Source of the DNA: Punica granatum
Lineage: Eukaryota > Streptophyta > Magnoliopsida > Myrtales > Lythraceae
Length of the DNA stretch: 64,000 bases
Direction: 5' to 3'
Assembly: GCF_007655135.1 (NCBI RefSeq)
Contig: NC_045134.1
Location: 6,592,982-6,656,981, forward strand
Positions within the stretch are counted from its first letter, which is position 1; each line of letters opens with the position of its first letter. Positions 46,154 to 59,701 of this stretch are shown piece by piece. The notes under the pieces were generated by a model, which was not told the origin of the DNA, ran no database searches, and was given only the letters and a program-made list of their open reading frames with translations. Made by a program: the position numbers and the translations under genes.

Positions 46154-47640
46154 TGCCACAGCACCAAATAGACTATCCGACTTCTCTCGGGTTCAGATTT
46201 ACCACAATTCAGTGGGTTAGTGTTCCGTAGGCATTAGTACAGACTACAGAATATATAAAAGCAATGGCCCTTGTCAGATTTGGGAGGCTCCTCACGGCTG
46301 CCTAGTGAACACAACCTGTCCATAGATAATAGCAGTTTTCCCCATTCCCAAACCTCCTGCTTCAATTCCGGGTTGATGAGGAATTGCGAAACTGACTCGC
46401 GTCGGGCCAAAGGATAACCCTCAGCCCAAAGTCGTTATTTAGGGATGGCACTGGGGAGGGTTTGGGATGGCGAGATCACTTCCGTAGCCATACACATTCA
46501 CGAGGAATTGCGAAATTGATAGACATATATTGGCCAAAGGATAACAAAATTCTCCGTCAGCCCAATCTTTGTGACGCTGCTTCTCATTGATATTATTTCC
46601 TCATGGCAGAAACAAACCTAATACTAGTACCAGAAATCATAGCAGTCGATCGGGCTAAATGGTCAATGTTGTTCAATGATGGATACCCATGATCACAAAT
46701 TTTCAGCGCTATGCCTGTTGTATCTCTCTTCTCCCTTTCTGAAGAAGCCTAGACACACGGGCATTCTTCTATTCTTGCCCTAAAAAGAAATAACATTAAT
46801 GATTGACCGATGAAAATTAGACGGTAAAGGGGAATTTGTACGTCGCCATGTGATATTGAGCTTAAGAGTCCTGCTCGAAGGTCATGGGAGACACTTACAT
46901 TAGACCTGATGTATAAGACATGCACAACTACTTCAAGAAATGAATTTTTTACGGCAAGGGTTCCACCCCTTGTTTGTAATTTTAAAGGGCAAAAAAAGGT
47001 GTTTTTTTTTAAAAAAAAAAAAGAGCAGAAAAGGAGCAAGAAAAAGACAAAATTGAGAGAACGACAAAAGGTGAAATCAAAGGAAAATAAGGGGGGGAAG
47101 GGAAAGGTTCAAAGGTTTTAATGGACCCCATGAAGCAAAATCATAATCTTATCCATAAAACCGGGGTCGTGCTTGATAGCGGCCTTGATATTTGCCGGCT
47201 ACCAAGTACCAACCACGCACGTGTTTGGCCCTTGGCAAAAAGACAAAATCTTTTCATTTACTCCCTGATCCGATAGAACCGACGTGATCAAGCGATACGT
47301 GTTATCGTGGAATTTTGAAATATCATAACCGTACGTATAATTTAAAAGATGAATCTTGTTAAATAAAGTAATCCTTAATCTTTATTAGTACGAACTATTT
47401 ATTCTAAGAAGGTTAATCTCATTAGATACTGTATTGTTTATTTATGTGATATCCAAAATATTACCTTTATGTTTTATCGATAGTTCAATGATCTCAATAA
47501 CAATTAGAAAGAAGGTAACTGGATCAACCCAAGGGGGGCTTTAGGACTTCTTGCGTCCTTTCGCCATTATATTATTCAAGAAAAAGATCGTTGAATCGAC
47601 TCGGATCAAATTTGGACGGTCGAAACGGACCGTGGACTTC
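46154..47640. other. Intergenic DNA next to the L6 pseudogene
   Basis: Moderate GC content to about 46700, then AT-rich. GAGGAATTGCGAAA occurs at about 46378 and again at 46501, hinting at a local duplication. No gene recognised. Confidence 0.35.
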
Positions 47641-47871
47641 AGTCCAAGAAGATGTTAATCAATTTACATGATCGGCTCTTTTGGATTCTTAGCGGGTACA
47701 CATCAATTATTGTACCATTGCCTTGGCTACTTGTGGGAAGGAGTGGGAACAGGAGGGCCAATGAGGAGACAAAGACAAAAGCCACCTACCTCACGTTTAT
47801 CCTTTGGTGTATTCCTATTTTTCTCCCACGAATTTCTCCGAGCGAGGTGATTTTCCTTTTTTCTTTTTTAT

Positions 47872-47873
<2 letters not shown>

Positions 47874-47907
<34 letters not shown>
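47874..47907. repeat. Poly-G tract of 34 bases
   Basis: An uninterrupted run of 34 G on the plus strand. Such long G runs are rare in plant genomes and could fold as G-quadruplex; assembly length error is possible. The open frame across it is merely a glycine run. Confidence 0.9.
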
Positions 47908-47911
<4 letters not shown>

Positions 47912-49160
47912 GTTCGATGTCGACGATTTGTCGTTCGTGCTAGATGTTATCTTGCGGCCGGGGTGCTTACCCGGGTTCAAAGGAACTCAATTAATATTAG
48001 TAGGGATAGGCAATGTAAAGTTCGTTAATTATGGAACTTAGCAGTGATCGATGGCGTACTTAATATGCCAATGTTATGGGTAGACCTTATTTTGCCATAT
48101 CATGAGTAATTCGTATATTTAGTAACTCCCGTATGGCCCAAAATGCAAAAGTTCGTTCTTTAGGGGACGAATCTTGGATTTTGATCAAGAAGAGGCCAGT
48201 CTTTAGGCGACAAAAAGAGAGAATAATTTCATCAAGTTGGGGGCGATGAAATTATTCCAACTCGAAAACCAAATGCAATCTTTAGTCAAAATCGAATTTC
48301 AAAGTAGAAACAGTAGATGGTTCATATGATCAAAATATGAAATCAAATTGTAAAATCGTAAGTTTATATGGAAACTTAATATAATGCTTAAGAAATACGT
48401 TTATACCTATCTATATCAACAATATGGATATCCATTGGGAAGTTCAAATTATGGCTCGATATCCGTACATTTAGCAGCCATAAAGTAATATAAACATCAT
48501 TTTCTTTTTTATATTTGTCAAATACTGGTTTTGCGAAGAAAAAACGAGTTTATCGGAAATTACGGTTTAAGTTTTTATATTTTCGTAAGCTTCGTCGCTT
48601 TATGGTCTTTAAGTCAATTATCAAATTCTAATAACTTTCAGTTAGATTGGATCAAAAAAAATGGAAACGTAACAGTTTAATTTTTGGCTCGAAGAATCGA
48701 GTGTCTATTGATAATTTGAAGTGTACGGAATCGCGTTTCTATATGTAAGTTTATCGCATTAAATTTCTAAGGCCATTCTCACTATCAAAAGTAAAAACAT
48801 AAAATTGTAAGATTTTAAGGGTTAGAATTAAGAGTTTGATAACAATGATCACCAGTATAATCTTGTATCAACTTGGAGTTGGAGACATTTTTTTATTAAC
48901 AATGAAAATATGTGAATAAGAAAAAATATGGGCAAGCTCAGAGTATTTATTTAAAATATTTTGCAATACAAAAATTTTATGGTGCAAACACCAAAAGTGA
49001 CAATATAGCGCGCTTAGGTAATTTACCAATATTTTTTGTAATTTTTTTTCAAAATTCATGTCATTTATTAATAACGTAAGTGAAGACTTCCAAATCAGTG
49101 TAATTTACCTTAATTGTAAGTAATTTACAGGAATTCAAATAATTTCTCTTAATCTATATA

Positions 49161-52100
49161 TCTATACTATTTATATAAGTATGAGATGTTTTTTCAATTT
49201 TCATTATTCCAAAAATATCATTATATCCTCGTGACTTTTCGTTGTATCATTTTAGATACGTTACTTTCAATCCTATATTTCCATAATGCTTACATTCAGA
49301 TTAATTTCTCTTTATTGCTTTTTTTAAATATTTTTTCCTCACATTTATTTCAACCGAATTAGTCCTTATTGTAATTACATTTTTCCTTTTCTTTCTTATT
49401 GATTTATAATTTCAAAACTTTAGGGTATCATATTTTGTTGCCTAGCCATTTCACATAGTCTTTGTCCCCCGGACCCTTTCACACTTTCAATGGAAAAAAT
49501 AAAAGGGGAAAAGTGCAGCAGAAGTCCTATAAATTCGAACTTTTTTAGAGTTCAGTCCTATAAGTTTCAATTTGATTTTTTCAATCCTATATGTTTGCTC
49601 CGTAGAATGCTTTTAGTCATATATGTTATTAACAGTTCGGGATTTGTTAACGCGGGCTTCACATCGTAATCTGTCATAGGTGGTTGTTAATTGTTCACGT
49701 GGTAATTTTCTATTAGTTGAAAATTAAAAAAGGAATTTTAGGAATTAACATAAGAAGTCCACATGACAATTTTCTATTTACTGAAAACATTTTAAAATTA
49801 AACTTTAATTAATTATTATTTTTTAATAATAATAATATTTTAGTCAATAATTTTTTTTTAAAAAAAGAAAATCGAAAGAGGGGCGGAGGCCGGGGATAGG
49901 GGCCTTGATTCAGGTCGCCACCTCTGATTGGGGTCGTCGACCCCCTCCTCCTTTCTATTTCTTTTTTTAACTTTTTATTTTCTAAAATATTTTTATTGGT
50001 AAAACTAATAATGAATTATATTTTATTTTTTAAAAAAGCTTTCAGCAAATAAAAAATTGCCACGTGGACTTCTTATGCTAAATTCTAAATTTTTTTTTTT
50101 AATTTTCTAACATTTTAATTTTCAACCAATAGAAAATTGTCACTTGGACAATTAACAACCACCTATGATAGATTTGATGTTGTGAAGTCCACGTTAGCAG
50201 ATCCCTAATGGATGTTAACGGATATGACTAAAAGTGTGTTATGGAGCAAACATATAGGACTGAAAAATTTAAATTAAAACTTATAGACTAATGTCCAAAA
50301 AAGTCCAAACTTATAGGACTTATGCTGTACTTCTCCCAAAATGAAAGTATGAGGTATTCCTCTAACTATTCTTCATATTTTGCCCCTTAATTAAATAATG
50401 ATAGTAAAAATTTGCTCCTTTACATAATTAACAAAACTAAATTAATTCTTGAAATCATTGTACATTTTGGTAGATGTCCTTACATTCAAACAATACAATG
50501 GAAACAACTTTTCAAACAATATTTCAGGAGATCACTTAATTTTTTATTTTTATTATAGAATTATATCTTCTTTAGTATAGTAAAAAACTATAAAGAGAAA
50601 GCTATAATTTAATAAGAAGATAAATTTAATAGTTAAATTAGTATAGATGAATTTAATTATCAAATACTATTTCATATTTGGTGAAATTATTTTATGGTGA
50701 AATGATATAATTACTATAGGAATGTGACTATTTAAAGAGTTGTATCAGCTTTTAAATAGATATATGAAAAATCATTTGAACTCCATTCTCCCTTTAAAAA
50801 TTTTCTATTTGATAATTTCATTAAGATTCTATTTGGCATCCTTAACAATGCAAAAATTCAATTCATTTTACAAGAATTCAATTGTATTTTGCTGTTTGGT
50901 AACAAAATGCCGCGAGATTTGTTTTAAAAATGCAAGATTCACATTGGAATCCAAATCTGTCCAAAATCAACAAGATTTTGTCAAATTTCTATTTATTTGT
51001 AACTAACGACCTTAATTTTAAATTTTAAAATCCTTTGCGAATAGATTACTCTCTTTTAAACGTATTCCAAACAAGATTATTCAATCATTTCAGTTAAATT
51101 CCTTAGTTTTCCAAACAACATAATTCATTTACAATCGAATTGAATCGAACTGGAATGAATTGAATTGAAATAATTTTTTACTAGAATTGATTCCAAACAA
51201 GAAATCTCACAAGATTCTCGATGTTATTGTCCAAAAATCAAAATGGCAATGGTGTTATATTTCAAAAGATATGTCTTCTCTTATAAAATATCTATTCGCT
51301 TATAATTTACAGATTCTTTATGGATTTTTAATAGAGAATTTTGCGTATGATTCTTGAGTAATCTTTGTCTGTTGTTCTTCGTAGATTTTAGTCTTTTTTA
51401 AGATATCATAGGTTTCCCTCTATATTTGGAAATACTTTTTGGTCGTCTTTTATCGTTTTCTTTCTAATTTTTTATCCGTGCCATTGATCATATTTTCATT
51501 GGAAGTAGGAAATTGAGTTGTAGGAGCTTTTGGCTGGCAACCACCACTCACCGACAACCTCGCCAGGGGTGGTAGTGCCCTTTGACGAACCACCACAAGC
51601 TCAGTCTACCTTTCTCTTTCATTTTTCGATCTGTAAGTTAGCTCTTTATGCGTGTATGTACAATTATTCTAATTTTTTAGAATTTACAAATCTTAGGTTT
51701 AACTTTAAAAAATAAAAAAATTTCAGAATAATAGAAAGGCCTTATTAAAATATTAAAAAATGTTATATCCCATTTATAAAAAAAAATAAAACTAAACGTT
51801 TCGTTTTGAAAGAAAAAATGTTTCAGATGTTTTTATCTTTTTTGCTACTTATTCCACACGAAAATTGAGAAGAAATTAAAATTAAATGTGACTTATGGAC
51901 AAAATAATATTAGCAACGGTTATTCTTACATTTGAGGTAATTTTATTACAAAGAATTAGAATTATAAGCAATTAAACAATTAGGCAATCCTTTTTTTGTT
52001 ATTTTGTATTTCTCTCATTTTTATTTAATAATATTCACTGTTTTTACTCTTGATTATCATGATTTTAATCATGCATTCAGCCAAAACTTTTTATATTAAT

Positions 52101-52547
52101 TAATTTTTGCACACGGCTTATTTTTTTGCAGTTTAAAATTTATTATATTGAAATTACTAATGTACTTAAAATGAATATTTATTACAATTTCTTTTCGATT
52201 ATACATTCGAACTTAAAATTTTTTTTCTTGTTTTCTTTCAATTAATTAATTCAAAATTCCAACAAATATATAATAGTTTAGAAATGTGCAATATTAAAGA
52301 TTATACCTCACTTCTTATATTAACCTTAATTTTTTAAAGGAAAATAGACTTAATTCTGGCAAAAAAATTGAATTCATTATTAATAATTTTTTATATTACC
52401 AAAATAAGATTATTAATGTTGGTATATAATTAATTATATATTTTTGGATGATTAATTTTTATATATTTTCTAACATTTTATAATTATTACGTCTTACTAC
52501 TTAATCGAGAAACTTTTCACATGCGATGCACGCGTAAATTCACTAGT
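49161..52547 (+). mobile_element. Probable non-autonomous Helitron, 3.4 kb
   Basis: The left end TCTATACTATTTATATAAGT follows an A and looks like common plant Helitron 5' ends. The right end has ATGCGATGCACGCG and, soon after, CACTAGT before more AT-rich DNA, as in Helitron 3' ends (hairpin, CTAG, then T). The inside is AT-rich without Rep/helicase coding and hosts a MULE-type MITE (49505-50337). Helitrons leave no target duplication, so the pairing of these two ends is inference. Confidence 0.4.
49505..50337. mobile_element. Mutator-type foldback MITE, 833 bp
   Basis: The left arm GGGGAAAAGTGCAGCAGAAG and the reversed right arm GGGAGAAGTACAGCATAAG begin long inverted repeats sharing GTCCTATAA, CCTATATGTTTGCTCC and CCACGTGG-type blocks. 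Flanks are AAAATAAAA (49496-49504) and AAAATGAAA (50338-50346), an 8/9 match to a 9-bp duplication. The GC-rich centre (49870-49950) carries no gene. Confidence 0.75.
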
Positions 52548-55430
52548 AGATATATATATATGTGTGTGTGTGATTGTGTGTGTGTGTGTTTATTAATTTA
52601 GCATAATCTCATCAAATTCTTTCATTCGTGCAAAAGGGGCTTGCCACATAAGTATATTGGAAAACCTTTAGCTCGTGCTCAACCGTCTCTTCAACGCTCC
52701 CTCTTAATAAATACTTAGAATTTCTCATTAGATTTTCATAATACATTTATAATTTTATTGGATGTTTCTAAAGAGACTTTTACAATTTATTTATAGATAT
52801 TAATCTAATGTCTCTTATTTATTTATAATATTTTGTATTATAGAATTAACAAATGCAAAAATATTAATTAAAAGTAAAAACCAGAAAGCGCGCACGCAAT
52901 GCTCAAACTATAGGATTATTTAATTTCTTAAAACATGTATCTTTTTCTATTTAGAAAAAACATGTATAATTTACCTGGCATACGTATAGTTTACTTAATA
53001 TTTTGCTAATTTGTTACAATTTTAAGTAATTTACATGTAATAAAAAGAAAGTAATTACATTATAGATATTCCCCTTTTGTTGTAGTATTTGTTTTAAATT
53101 CATTCTTGTGTGTAGCATGGAAAAAAAAAAGATTAAAACAGACGTAGATTAGAAACCAATTCTCTGGGCATGGAACTATACGATACAATATCCCATCTGC
53201 TTTACTTGTCGTTTTTTTTAATTTCGTTTCGTTTCGTTTCTTTTCTTTTTAACACAATAGGCCTCGTCCTCGAATGGGTGTTTAATAAATAATTATGAAT
53301 TAACAACAAAGGACTAAATTAAGATGAATCTCGAAACCACCGTCCTCTTTGTCGGCCTTTCTCATAATTTTATTATTATTAACAATAAAACATTTATAAT
53401 CAGATTATGTGATTGCAATAACTTTTTTTTGCTAGTAATATAGTACGATCTCAAGTGTTCCTCCCGTATTTAAAAAAAAAACAAAACAAAACAATATCTA
53501 AGCACACAATAATATTGTAATTGTAAAAAAGGGGAATTCCTAACTATTTTATCGTGCTTTTATATATATATATATATAAGAACTTTTCTTTACTTGGCAT
53601 GTGTCCATCAATTATTAATTAATTCATTATTTCTTCTTTTCTTCAAAAGCTTCCCCATATTATTTTTCATCTTCATCTTCTAACTTCCCAAGAAATATTT
53701 TTCCTTTTAAATGTTCCCCAGAACTCTATTAATTGGGAAAAAAGCCCATTCAATATCTGACTGAACAAGTTATAATAATTCTATACAAGTATAATACACA
53801 TTAATCTGAATGTTGTCTATTTCCTTATTTTCTTTAACTGTCTATTTATTTTTAAAAATACTTTTAATTCGTTTAATATTTTTTAACCCTCAAATATTAA
53901 TGTAGTTGGCAATATTTGATCATGTGAATTATGAAGGCATATTAGTGGAGTTCATATTAATAATCAAATACCACGTATTCAAAAAAACTAATATAATTTA
54001 AAATTTAAAATAATTTAATAAATTTCAGATATTATTTTATCATAAAATTACTCAACTGCAAGACGGAAAAATTATTTCTAGAGTTAAATATGAGGAGAGG
54101 TCCCCATGGACTGGAGATTTTTTAAGGTGGTTCCCCCAAGAGGCCCCAGGGGCCACGGCGGCTAAGTTCGCTTGACCAAATCCCGTCGTTTCAAGGCCTT
54201 CACATCTGAAGATGAATAATAATTACTATAATTAGTCAAACACAAGCGCCAAAAATAAAATAAAAAATAAACAACATAAAATGGTATTATATAATATAAT
54301 GAGTGACGTATCTAGAACTTCTGCATTTTAACTTATTTTATATTTCAAATTACATTTTAAGTTCTCTTCGTTGTCAGAATTCTTCCTTTTTTTAAAAATA
54401 AAAATGGATTTTTTAAGGCAAGTTTTCAATTGATGGGTTTTGTATAATTCGAACGTCCACTTAGAATTTATTATTTTATTTATTACTATTTAATTAGTGT
54501 TTTCTCACACCATGTGGCTATATAAAATACCAAAGAATCTCCCGTGTACTTGAGTAGGAGGAAGAAGCCGGGATGGACCGATTCGATTGAAAATATAATC
54601 AAGGTAGGAATTCTTGATGAAGTAGAATAATTAAAAGTCCAAAAGGCAGATAAGGACGGGATTAGCATTACTTGCAACGTCCACGTCACGGATCTCTATC
54701 TTGCTTTTGAGATAAAATTAGGTGCTGCAAGAGAAGAATTCCCTTTCACAAGTTGGGCAGATAATAATACTTTATATTAATTTAATAAATCTTGAAATGA
54801 TATCTTCTTTATTAAATGGACTCTCTTTCTTCTATTTTAATTATTAGAAAACCAAATCCAAATGTCTAGTTAATCAATTTAATAATTGTTCATGATGATT
54901 ATATATGTTAGTGATGTGAAAGTGAAGGCCCCATTGACAATCTAAGAACTCCAGCTATCCATAATGGCAACAAAGTCGGTCATGCGCAATTATAACCGCG
55001 AACTCAACCTAGACCATGAACATCTTTATTTTATTTTATTTTATCTTATCTTATTTTATCCGGCTACTTTGTTGCTTCGATAGACATGCATGACATGACG
55101 TCGGAGTGGGATTAGGTTTATGTTGTACCGGAAAAAACCTTTTAATTATGTCACATTTGGGGACGGATCCAAGACCAAAATACAGAAGCGCGACGATTTA
55201 TGTCGAAGCACTTAAAATCGAGCTTTGAGGTGGAAAACAATGGTGAGTTTGCAAATTAATAATGTCAAATCAAAAGGTGAAATCAATTTTTATGAAAAAA
55301 TTATAATAGTGCTTAGAAATAATTTTATACATTTTTATATGGTTAATAACTGCTATATAAAGTTATTAATCCACTGCAACTTTATTCCGCTCTCGTGATC
55401 AAACTACTTTTATTTTTAGTGTGTTAGCTT
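52548..55430. other. AT-rich intergenic DNA
   Basis: Contains a (TG)n microsatellite at about 52560-52590, (TA)n at 53562-53578 and TTTCG units at 53224-53240. No coding gene is recognised. Confidence 0.4.
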
Positions 55431-56120
55431 GGGGCACCTAGAGCCTACCCGGATTGTTTTGTTTATCTTGTTGCAGAGTGGAGTAGCAGAGGAGGGTTTG
55501 TTAGGCAACCTGGCGTTTTCCTTGACACCGTCGTTGATCTGTACCAATCGACACCGCTAAGTTATTCTCGGTTTGACTACTGTCTTGGTCACTGATTTGA
55601 ACCAATTGAGGCTTCTTAGCGGTTTGGTTTGACCATGTCGGCTTGGTTAACAACCTTCCCCGACCTGCTGGATTGGTCAACAACCCGGTGTCTTCCCCGG
55701 CTTGCCGAATTGTTTGACAGCCCTCTCCTGCCTTGGCTTTGATTCTATCTGCCAGTACCATTCTGTGAAGGGTTCTTGGTACACGAGTACAGTTAAAGAC
55801 CCCCCTCCCTCCCTCGCGCTTTGCTCTGATATCGAGGTCTTTATGAAATTTCAATAACATATGGCTGAGTTTACATGTATATATGGCTTGAGGATCCTTC
55901 CCAGGTTTACCGGGGTCCATGTGTGACGGCATAGGGTTTTGATCGAAATCTCAGATAGCTACTACCCTTGCTTTCCATCTCAGTTTTTTCTATTTAGCAT
56001 GTCTGGAAGAATCTGCTTAATTATGATCTTGTAATCTTCGTTTCTTGAGCATTTTCACCTTGTACTCTTATCATGTAATTTTTGCATGTTATGAATGAAT
56101 CCTCAAAGTTCACGAGCAAA
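55430..56120 (+). other. GC-richer segment ending in poly-A, possible retro-insert
   Basis: The stretch is richer in GC than its surroundings, has internal near-repeats (GGTTAACAACCTTCCCCG and GGTCAACAACCCGGTG, 55645-55700), and ends in TTATGAATGAATCCTC ... GAGC followed by eleven A at 56119. That ending resembles plant LINE or mRNA 3' ends. No protein motif is recognised and no target duplication was found. Confidence 0.3.
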
Positions 56121-56129
56121 AAAAAAAAT

Positions 56130-56345
56130 CCAATACAGCTAGCCTAGTTGTTAAATGGTACAACTTTCTTGGTGAAGATCCAAACTCAAGTCAAGATCAT
56201 GCAGGAGAACACTTTATATATGGTTATCTGCACGGCCTATGCGACCAAACAGAACTATCCCGTGAACCTGCAGAGTGCTCACATAGACTGTGAAGATTAT
56301 TCGAATGAAGTTCGAACACTTATCGTTATAAAAAAAGAAGAAGGA
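56130..56345 (+). repeat. tRNA-like SINE candidate
   Basis: AGCCTAGTTGTTAAATGG resembles a pol III A box and GATCCAAACTCAAGTC a degenerate B box about 30 bases later. The unit ends near an A-rich tail (ATAAAAAAAGAAG). It lies directly after the poly-A of the preceding segment. Confidence 0.35.
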
Positions 56346-57037
56346 ATAAACAGAAACTTATAAAGTTTAAATTCGCTAAGTACATTCCTAGTAACATCTC
56401 AAAAAACAAATTTAACTTTCTATCTCCTTTCTCAAATATAGATTTAGTGGAGAAGAGGTGATGCTAGAGAAGATTACGAATATTTTGATGAGGAGAGAAG
56501 ATTATGAATCAATCCATCGTATCTTTAAAATTGCGCGCTTTAAATGTTCATTCTCAAGTCAACTATAAAATTCAATTTCTCACACTTAAATTGGTTTAAA
56601 GAGGGACAACCTATTAATTTGTTGACTTGACATAATCGAGTTTCCATTTTTTTATTGAATATAAACACATTTTTACACGAGTCTATAGAAAGTGAAAATG
56701 TAAAATGGTAAGATTCTTTAAAATTAGAGTCGAGATTTTGGCAACAATAATTTCTTGTACATATTATAAAAATACTTTATAAATTTACAGTAATATCGTC
56801 ATAATAATACTAATTAAAGTGATAATAAAAAAAATCTCAAATGTCAGTAAAATCTAAATATACTAAAAATAGTACAAGTATATTATAATTGTCCTCTTTG
56901 AGAGAAATTTTAGGGATTTTCGTTTTGTGATTCTTTTTATGTGATTGAGAGATAATTAAGAAATATCATTTACATTTGGCCTTATTTATATCATTCCGCC
57001 GTGAGAGAGAATTTATAAAAATAGGGGTTTTTATTTA

Positions 57038-57357
57038 GGACAAATTACAAAAAAAAACCCAAATTTTATAAAAAGTATCAGTTTTGTCTTAAATTTTGTT
57101 TTGTAAAAAAAAACCATAAGTTTTCTAAAATATCTCAAAAATGACCTCCGTTATAACTTTCGTCAATTTTTGATACTGATGGTGGGTCCCTTTAACTGTC
57201 CACGTAGGTCACATGTAGGCAAAAATTGACGGAAGTTATAACGGATGTCATTTTTTAAACATTTTAGACAACTTATGGTTTTTTCTGTTATAAAACAAAA
57301 TTTAGGACAAAACTGAGACATTTTACAAAACTTGAGTTTTTTTTTTGTAATTTACCG
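57038..57357. mobile_element. Foldback MITE, 320 bp, probable 9-bp target duplication
   Basis: The left arm reads ACAAATTACAAAAAAAAAC and the reversed right arm GGTAAATTACAAAAAAAAAA. They continue as inverted repeats through CAGTTTTGTC, AAATTTTGTTTT, CCATAAGTT and CCGTTATAACTT. Flanks TTTTATTTA (57029-57037) and TTTTACTTA (57358-57366) match at 8 of 9 bases, which suggests a Mutator-type insertion. Confidence 0.65.
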
Positions 57358-57675
57358 TTTTACTTAAAATGGTTCATGATTTGTCCGTTTTGTCAAATCT
57401 ATCTCATGGTTTACTTTTTGCATCAAATCTATCCCGGCGTTATCTTTTCCGTCGACATCTAATGATCGTGCTGACGTGGCACGTGGAGAGATAGTGGGCC
57501 ACACTTGCCACGTAGGCACCACGTCAGCACGGCCGTTAGATGTCGACGAAAAAGATAACGCTGTGATAAATTTGATAAAAAAAGTAAACCATGGGATAGA
57601 TTTGACCAAAAAAAAGGCATAGGATAAATTTGATAAAATGGACAAACCATGGGCCATTTTAGATAAATACTTTTA
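57358..57675. mobile_element. Second foldback MITE directly adjoining the first
   Basis: The left arm TTTACTTAAAATGGTTCATG and the reversed right arm TTTATCTAAAATGGCCCATG start inverted repeats that share TTTGTCC, ATCTATC/ATTTATC, GTTTAC, CGTTATCTTTT and GTCGACATCTAA. The centre contains CTGACGTGGCACGTG and CCACGTAGGCACCACGTCAG. No target duplication could be assigned. It starts within a base or two of the first element's end. Confidence 0.65.
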
Positions 57676-57679
57676 AAAA

Positions 57680-59690
57680 ATATAAAAATTGATCCATCCA
57701 ATGGCGGACGAGAGTAGTGTGGTTTTCCTTACTTGCAAGGATTCACCCTTATCTTTCCTTCTTCTTCTTTTTTCTCTTAGTTTCTTTTAATTTTTGTTTC
57801 TTTCCTTTTTTATTTCTTTTATTTATTTTTTTATGTGTACCACCTCATGTCTGAAAGTCCAACGAACCCGATTAATTTAGGTATGAGCAGAATCATGTCA
57901 CTAAATGATGAAACTCTCCAAATTGTAATCACAAGACTTATATCTAAGATTTTAGTTAAGTGAAAGAAGTGCCAAATTACCTAACATTAACCAATACCAG
58001 TAAAAAGGCTATTTCAAATTGTTACTAATTTAATCAGTTTGTTTTTAGTCTCGACGTTAGACCTTGAATTTTTTTTATGAAACACAAGGTTATATTAGTC
58101 TATTAACTGACTAATTTTTGTTTAGATATGTCTATGACCACGAGATGCTTTTAATGAATTTTGAACCCAAACTTCAAGTAAATTTTATCCATTTAAAATT
58201 AGTGGGCCACTTAAGCACTGTTATATTACGATCATGATTTTCTAATTAAATACATTAAAAATTCAATTTAAGATTAAGTTGTATAAATGTTTATTTTTTA
58301 TACCATATGGAATTAATAATTAGTAATTAACAAAAAGAAAATTAATAATTAGTATAATTTTTTGAAAAGTATGAAATATCTAATATCAATGGATAGTCTC
58401 TAATTTTTACATATAATTAATTTTATCATTAATTTCAGTATACAAAAAAACTATGATGAAACAAAAAAAGGAAGAGAAATGTTTTGGGCTCGCCGCGGCA
58501 TCGCTCGGCTAGATAATCTTTAGTAAAGAAATAAAGTGCGATCACATTATTTCGTTCCATATTTCTTTGTAGGTTCTTGTAACATACCTTGAGCAAAGAA
58601 AGGTTCTTGTGACAGACGAATATAATTAGTCTGGCAATGTTTTCTAAATTCAATTGGGGTCAGATAACCCCACTTCCCGAAGCTTGGATCTGCCCCTATT
58701 CACATTATCGACGACGACACCGGTTTCTCGATAGTAAACCTCCTTATCAGTTTAGAATTGCTCGCTAGAACTGCTTTTAAAACTCAACACCTCGATGTTT
58801 TCTTCCTTCTTGATTTAGAACCAGCCGGACGGGGCATCGACGGGAACCTCGGCCTAGGACGAAATGAGTGCGGCGTGTTAAGATGGAACTAGAGACTTTG
58901 AGTTTTACCGATTGCTACGGCAATAGATTTTCCATATCCACGTGCTTCCAAAACTATCAGCCCGTTGGGACTAGATTATGTCTCATCCGGATCAAATCAG
59001 ATTTGTAACATCATCAATCTTTCGATTTCGAAGTCCAGATCGGTACACCCCAGTTTCCTCTCACCAGTATCTGACCAAGTCAAGGAAATTTTTACAAAAA
59101 CCGTCATATCAACATTGCAAAACATCCCGATCATTAACACTTCACCATCTGGATCAAGGAAAAATGCCCCGGAAAACACGACACAGGACCGGAGAAGTGG
59201 AATATGTACATTATATTGATCAGTAGGCACAAACACAGGGCTTAGACAATAATGATTCAAAGCAAATTACAGGCAAAAAACAATTTACAAAATTAACAAT
59301 GATAATGATGATGATGATGATAATAATAATAATAATAATAATTAAGCAAAGCCAGCCGGTAGTCCGTTCTCGTCTTCTTCGGCAGCCCAAATTAATCCCT
59401 CCTAGCGCTGTACAATTCCTCCATCGTCGTCTTCACCATCTTCTTCTTCTACATGGAAACAAAAGAGAAAAGCCACCACAAAACAAGACTCTTCAATGGG
59501 TCTTGAGCCCCTCTTCCCCTCCAATCATCATAGTATTTACAGTCATCCATGAAAAAAAGTGCTAGAAAGCCAAAATATTCACATCTCAGAAGAATCTCCT
59601 CGGGCCGCCGACACCTTCAACCCTCGAACCATCTTCTTCCACAAAAAAAAAAAATTCGTATCCAAAACTCGTTGCTAAATCGGTCTTGCA
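57680..59690. other. Intergenic DNA downstream of the CCCH gene
   Basis: AT-rich to 58600, then mixed. There is an ATG/ATA trinucleotide microsatellite at 59299-59343. 59340-59700 is probably the 3' UTR of the minus-strand CCCH gene. Confidence 0.4.
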
Positions 59691-59701
59691 CGACCAAAGT
59701 C

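Noticed and set aside
47652..48041. 129-codon plus-strand frame with a glycine run
   Set aside because: The glycine run is the translated G34 tract. The rest has no recognisable similarity.
55501..55932. 143-codon minus-strand frame
   Set aside because: It lies in a repeat-like segment with internal duplications and poly-A on the other strand; no motif or splice context supports a gene.
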